The notes beneath the pieces were generated by a model that saw only the letters and a program-made list of their open reading frames with translations, did not search any database and was not told where the DNA came from. DNA of 21,778 nucleotides from Welwitschia mirabilis (Eukaryota; Gnetophyta; Gnetopsida; Welwitschiales). The position numbers and the translations under genes are program-made. Of the stretch, positions 19,480-21,778 are shown one piece after another; position 1 is the stretch's first letter, and every line of letters starts with the position of its first letter. The stretch is taken from contig JBOZIK010000001.1 of NCBI GenBank assembly GCA_051453625.1, positions 78,077,262 to 78,099,039 of the forward strand. The letters are read 5' to 3'.

Positions 19480-19601
19480 ATACAAGATGACAACTATTTT
19501 TACACTACGATAGTAAATTTCATTGTAAAGAGTGCCAAATGGGCCATGTAGGTGGCTAGGGTTTTTTAAAGAATGTCCAAGATTATGGTTTATTGTAAAA
19601 C

Positions 19602-19608
19602 TATAAAT
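19602..19608 (+). promoter_or_regulatory. TATA box of the left LTR
   Basis: TATAAAT within ACTATAAATACCCTTT, about 640 bases into the LTR, followed by CCTCCTTCACTTTC. The position and context fit a Pol II LTR promoter near the U3-R border. The same site in the right copy falls in an N gap. Confidence 0.5.
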
Positions 19609-19636
19609 ACCCTTTCCTCCTTCACTTTCAAACCAT

Positions 19637-19736
19637 NNNNNNNNNNNNNNNNNNNNNNNNNNNNNNNNNNNNNNNNNNNNNNNNNNNNNNNNNNNNNNNN
19701 NNNNNNNNNNNNNNNNNNNNNNNNNNNNNNNNNNNN
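19637..19736. other. Assembly gap (100 N, nominal size)
   Basis: Exactly 100 N, the usual placeholder for a gap of unknown length. It hides the R-U5 end of the left LTR. The first bases after it (GACAGAGGGAATGACAG) resemble a motif inside the LTR near 19190, so the sequence after the gap may start in another LTR fragment. Confidence 0.9.
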
Positions 19737-20418
19737 ATCCGCATGACAGAGGGAATGACAGTCATTCTTTTTTCTTTATGTAATTTGGGATGTCTTGCTT
19801 TTTTTGTGTGGAGGGGGGGTAGGATAGCTCTCCGAGCTTTCTTCTAAAATATTATAGCAAAAATCTATCATTTTTAAGGATTATTTTGAGCTTGAATGAT
19901 ACATATTAATAATGTGTTATTTGGACATGATTACATGTCATTTAAATATATCTCATGGGATTTATTTAGCAAGAGCAGGTAGCACTTACTTATTTTTTCC
20001 AGTAAAGCTATGTTTATGATTATTTAAAGGAATGCCATGATTATTCCTATCCTTTACCCTTGTAGAAAACATTAATAAACTTTTCATGCATTATTCTTTG
20101 AGATTATTACTACTTAAACTTACATATCAGTTTTAGCATTATGTCTACATATTATCATTTTTCTGAACTCTTAATCTAATTTTTTATATGTATGACATTT
20201 ATTTGGACTATTGTGATGAGTTTAAGTAGGGGATTTATAACTATAGCAGTAATTGTATTAATGACTTATTGTCATCTATTCTTGCATCAAAGATAGAATG
20301 CAAATTCCATTTTTTTAGTTGATGATTATCTTAGTCAAATTGGCTTGCAATCTAATTGATCGCCTACTTTGTGAGGGACTGACAAGGCTAAGTAAGTGGC
20401 TATGTTGCAATGCTAATT
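19737..20418. other. Spacer between the two LTR copies, nothing recognised
   Basis: About 680 bases that do not contain a recognisable retrotransposon gene. No primer site is seen at its left or polypurine tract just before 20419. A short G run at 19812-19818 is isolated. If the two repeats belonged to one element, the internal region would have to be nearly lost, so two separate insertions are more likely. Confidence 0.5.
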
Positions 20419-21074
20419 TGTAGGAATTTGATGATGTATTTGGAGTACTTTTGCAAGACATTTATACAGGTTTTGATGCAATTCTGCTAATTATGGAGAG
20501 ACAATACAATGATCATGGAAAAGTGTAATTCTTAGCATAATTAAAGGTATTTTGGGTATATTCTAATACTTAGCATATTGAAGAAGGACTAAGGATGAAG
20601 AATACCAATTTATGCCATTTAAGAAGCTTGGGAAGAGTGTTGTTCCCTTGGGGACGAGACCTCATTATGATAGCTATATAGGAACAGCATATGGGTAACA
20701 CTTGGACAGTAGCACATGGTGATAGGGCATCATCCCTAGGTCATCTAGATGACATTCAAGATGACGGATGTGAGCAAAACCCACGGGGATAATGGTAGCA
20801 CATGGGCATGCAATCCAATGCATCATCCCTTATGTCGTGTGGACGACCAACAGGACGACAGCATCGGTAACATGTGCAAGCAATCTACAGGAGCACATGG
20901 CACACAACTCAAGGCATTAAGGCGGCATCGTTCCCTCTGTCGTGTGGACGACATGCAGGATGACAATTATTTTTACACTGCAGCAGTAAATTTCATTGTA
21001 AAGAGTATCAAATGGGCCATGTAGGTAGCTAGGATTTCCTTAATGAACATCTAGGATTACGGTTCATTATAAAA
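20419..21074 (+). repeat. LTR-like repeat, right copy, U3 part
   Basis: Begins TGTAGGAATTTGATGATG and matches 18961-19600 throughout. Core words GTCATCTAGATGAC (20740), GTCGTGTGGACGAC (20834) and GTCGTGTGGACGAC (20939) have spacings 94 and 105. It keeps many CG dinucleotides that read TG or CA in the left copy. It ends at a 441 N gap, and the sequence beyond the gap ends in a primer-site-like motif, so this is best read as the 5' LTR of a plus-strand element leaving the window. The open frame 20749-21024 crosses the minisatellite and is not a gene. Confidence 0.7.
20640..20975. repeat. Minisatellite of about 100 bp units with inverted-repeat cores, right LTR
   Basis: At least three units plus a weaker one. 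Unit starts at 20740, 20834 and 20939 share the imperfect palindrome GTCGTGTGGACGAC or GTCATCTAGATGAC, then CA.GA(T/C)GAC, then (in the first two) AGCACATGG or GAGCACATGG and a CA(A)CCCAA- or CAACTCAA-like block. The segment from about 20640 looks like an older unit. Each core can fold back on itself. Confidence 0.75.
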
Positions 21075-21515
21075 NNNNNNNNNNNNNNNNNNNNNNNNNN
21101 NNNNNNNNNNNNNNNNNNNNNNNNNNNNNNNNNNNNNNNNNNNNNNNNNNNNNNNNNNNNNNNNNNNNNNNNNNNNNNNNNNNNNNNNNNNNNNNNNNNN
21201 NNNNNNNNNNNNNNNNNNNNNNNNNNNNNNNNNNNNNNNNNNNNNNNNNNNNNNNNNNNNNNNNNNNNNNNNNNNNNNNNNNNNNNNNNNNNNNNNNNNN
21301 NNNNNNNNNNNNNNNNNNNNNNNNNNNNNNNNNNNNNNNNNNNNNNNNNNNNNNNNNNNNNNNNNNNNNNNNNNNNNNNNNNNNNNNNNNNNNNNNNNNN
21401 NNNNNNNNNNNNNNNNNNNNNNNNNNNNNNNNNNNNNNNNNNNNNNNNNNNNNNNNNNNNNNNNNNNNNNNNNNNNNNNNNNNNNNNNNNNNNNNNNNNN
21501 NNNNNNNNNNNNNNN
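21075..21515. other. Assembly gap (441 N)
   Basis: A run of 441 N inside the right LTR, just before the expected TATA box position. The flanks are not copies of each other. Confidence 0.9.
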
Positions 21516-21717
21516 GGATAGTCTTTGTGAAAAAAAGGCTAGAAGATAGTCCTTGTAATAGAAGGATTAGAAACCAAGTGAATCCATTTAGTTTACACTT
21601 TCATGAACTTGCATTTCATCTCCATTCACTTGCATTACGTTTACTTTATTATTTACTTTTAAGTTAGTAAAAGATAAAAGACCAAAAACTACTTTTGGAA
21701 ATCTCTAACTCTAACTC
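21516..21717 (+). repeat. Probable R-U5 end of the right LTR
   Basis: Lies between the U3 part and a primer-site-like motif. It starts with a 2 x 28 bp tandem repeat (21517-21544 and 21545-21572, GATAGTCTTTGTG and GATAGTCCTTGTA) and ends with CTCTAACTCTAACTCTAG. ACTTGCATTTC (about 21609) recurs as ACTTGCATTAC (about 21629). No clean terminal CA is visible, so the LTR end near 21717 is approximate. Confidence 0.45.
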
Positions 21718-21735
21718 TAGTGCCTTCGTTGGGAT
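21718..21735 (+). promoter_or_regulatory. Primer-binding-site-like motif
   Basis: TAGTGCCTTCGTTGGGAT resembles the TGG(C/T)GACT(C/T)CG(C/T)TGGGGA type of primer site that follows the 5' LTR of many plant Ty3/gypsy elements (recalled, primer tRNA not certain). Placed about 1.3 kb after the TG start of the right LTR, counting the estimated gap, it supports a plus-strand element whose internal region begins here. The last 43 bases of the window would be leader. Confidence 0.45.
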
Positions 21736-21778
21736 TACGACATTCGAATGAACTCTCGTCTCTACTAGTGTGTGTTTT

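Larger units (their letters stand above)
18961..19636 (+). repeat. LTR-like repeat, left copy (interrupted by gap)
   Basis: Begins TGTAGGAATTTGATGGTG and is collinear with 20419-21074 over about 660 bases, at perhaps 80-85% identity by eye. It contains roughly 100 bp internal units with palindromic cores (14 bp cores at 19289, 19361 and 19466). Near its end, CTATAAATACCC at 19601-19612 is a good TATA box followed by a pyrimidine-rich stretch, as in a plant LTR promoter. It lacks about 22 bases present in the right copy near 20765. The 100 N gap cuts off the R-U5 end, so solo LTR or 3' LTR cannot be separated. An open frame at 19157-19432 on the minus strand is incidental. Confidence 0.7.

Noticed and set aside
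19810-19820. G run as a polypurine tract for the right LTR
   Set aside because: It lies about 600 bases before the TG start of the right LTR, whereas a polypurine tract must abut it.
20640-20975. Possible CRISPR-like array
   Set aside because: Unit spacing is irregular, units are about 100 bp and similar along their length, and the setting is a plant LTR.
21703-21720. CTCTAA repeats, telomere-like
   Set aside because: Not the plant telomere unit CCCTAAA, only about three copies, and located at an LTR end.

Overview
The window looks like nuclear intergenic DNA from a large, repeat-rich plant genome. No intact host gene, rRNA gene or functional tRNA gene can be supported. What can be recognised is LTR retrotransposon debris: two Ty3/gypsy pol remnants on opposite strands, two LTR-like direct repeats at the right end, a tRNA-Asp-type primer binding site, and several short tandem duplications. 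The DNA is strongly AT-rich (well under one third G+C by eye). Recognisable motifs are mostly broken by changes expected from C-to-T decay (Trp to TGA stop, Asp to Asn, Gly to Arg, CG to TG/CA). A very AT-rich, retrotransposon-dominated plant genome aged by methylcytosine deamination would suit a gymnosperm such as Welwitschia. That organism guess is inference only.

Layout. 1-3060: internal and leader region of a minus-strand element, bounded by a tRNA-Asp PBS at 3043-3060. 3061 to about 4276: its probable 5' LTR, with a 74-75 bp tandem repeat. 4277-4720: a gap whose two flanks are the same 96 bp, so it is probably a false gap. 5684-6559: two diverged copies of a roughly 313 bp direct repeat around a second gap. 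7568-7623: a weak tRNA/SINE-like box pair. 7770-8172: a gap with poly-G and poly-C edges facing inwards, probably artefactual. 9061-10374: plus-strand Ty3/gypsy RT and RNase H remnant. 10966-15700: minus-strand Ty3/gypsy gag-PR-RT-RH-IN remnant, nearly collinear with a full polyprotein but full of stops and frameshifts, and containing a second false gap (13436-14008) inside RT. 15700-18960: mostly featureless AT-rich sequence with one 115 bp tandem duplication. 18961-19636 and 20419-21717: two copies of an LTR that carries an internal minisatellite of about 100 bp units with palindromic cores. The right copy is followed by a PBS-like site at 21718-21735, so its internal region runs off the window.

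Nothing here acts together as a working pathway. The pol genes once encoded autonomous retrotransposition functions, but key catalytic residues are lost. I found no convincing new biological system. The most useful observations are the assembly artefacts, the decay pattern, and the palindromic minisatellite LTR family.
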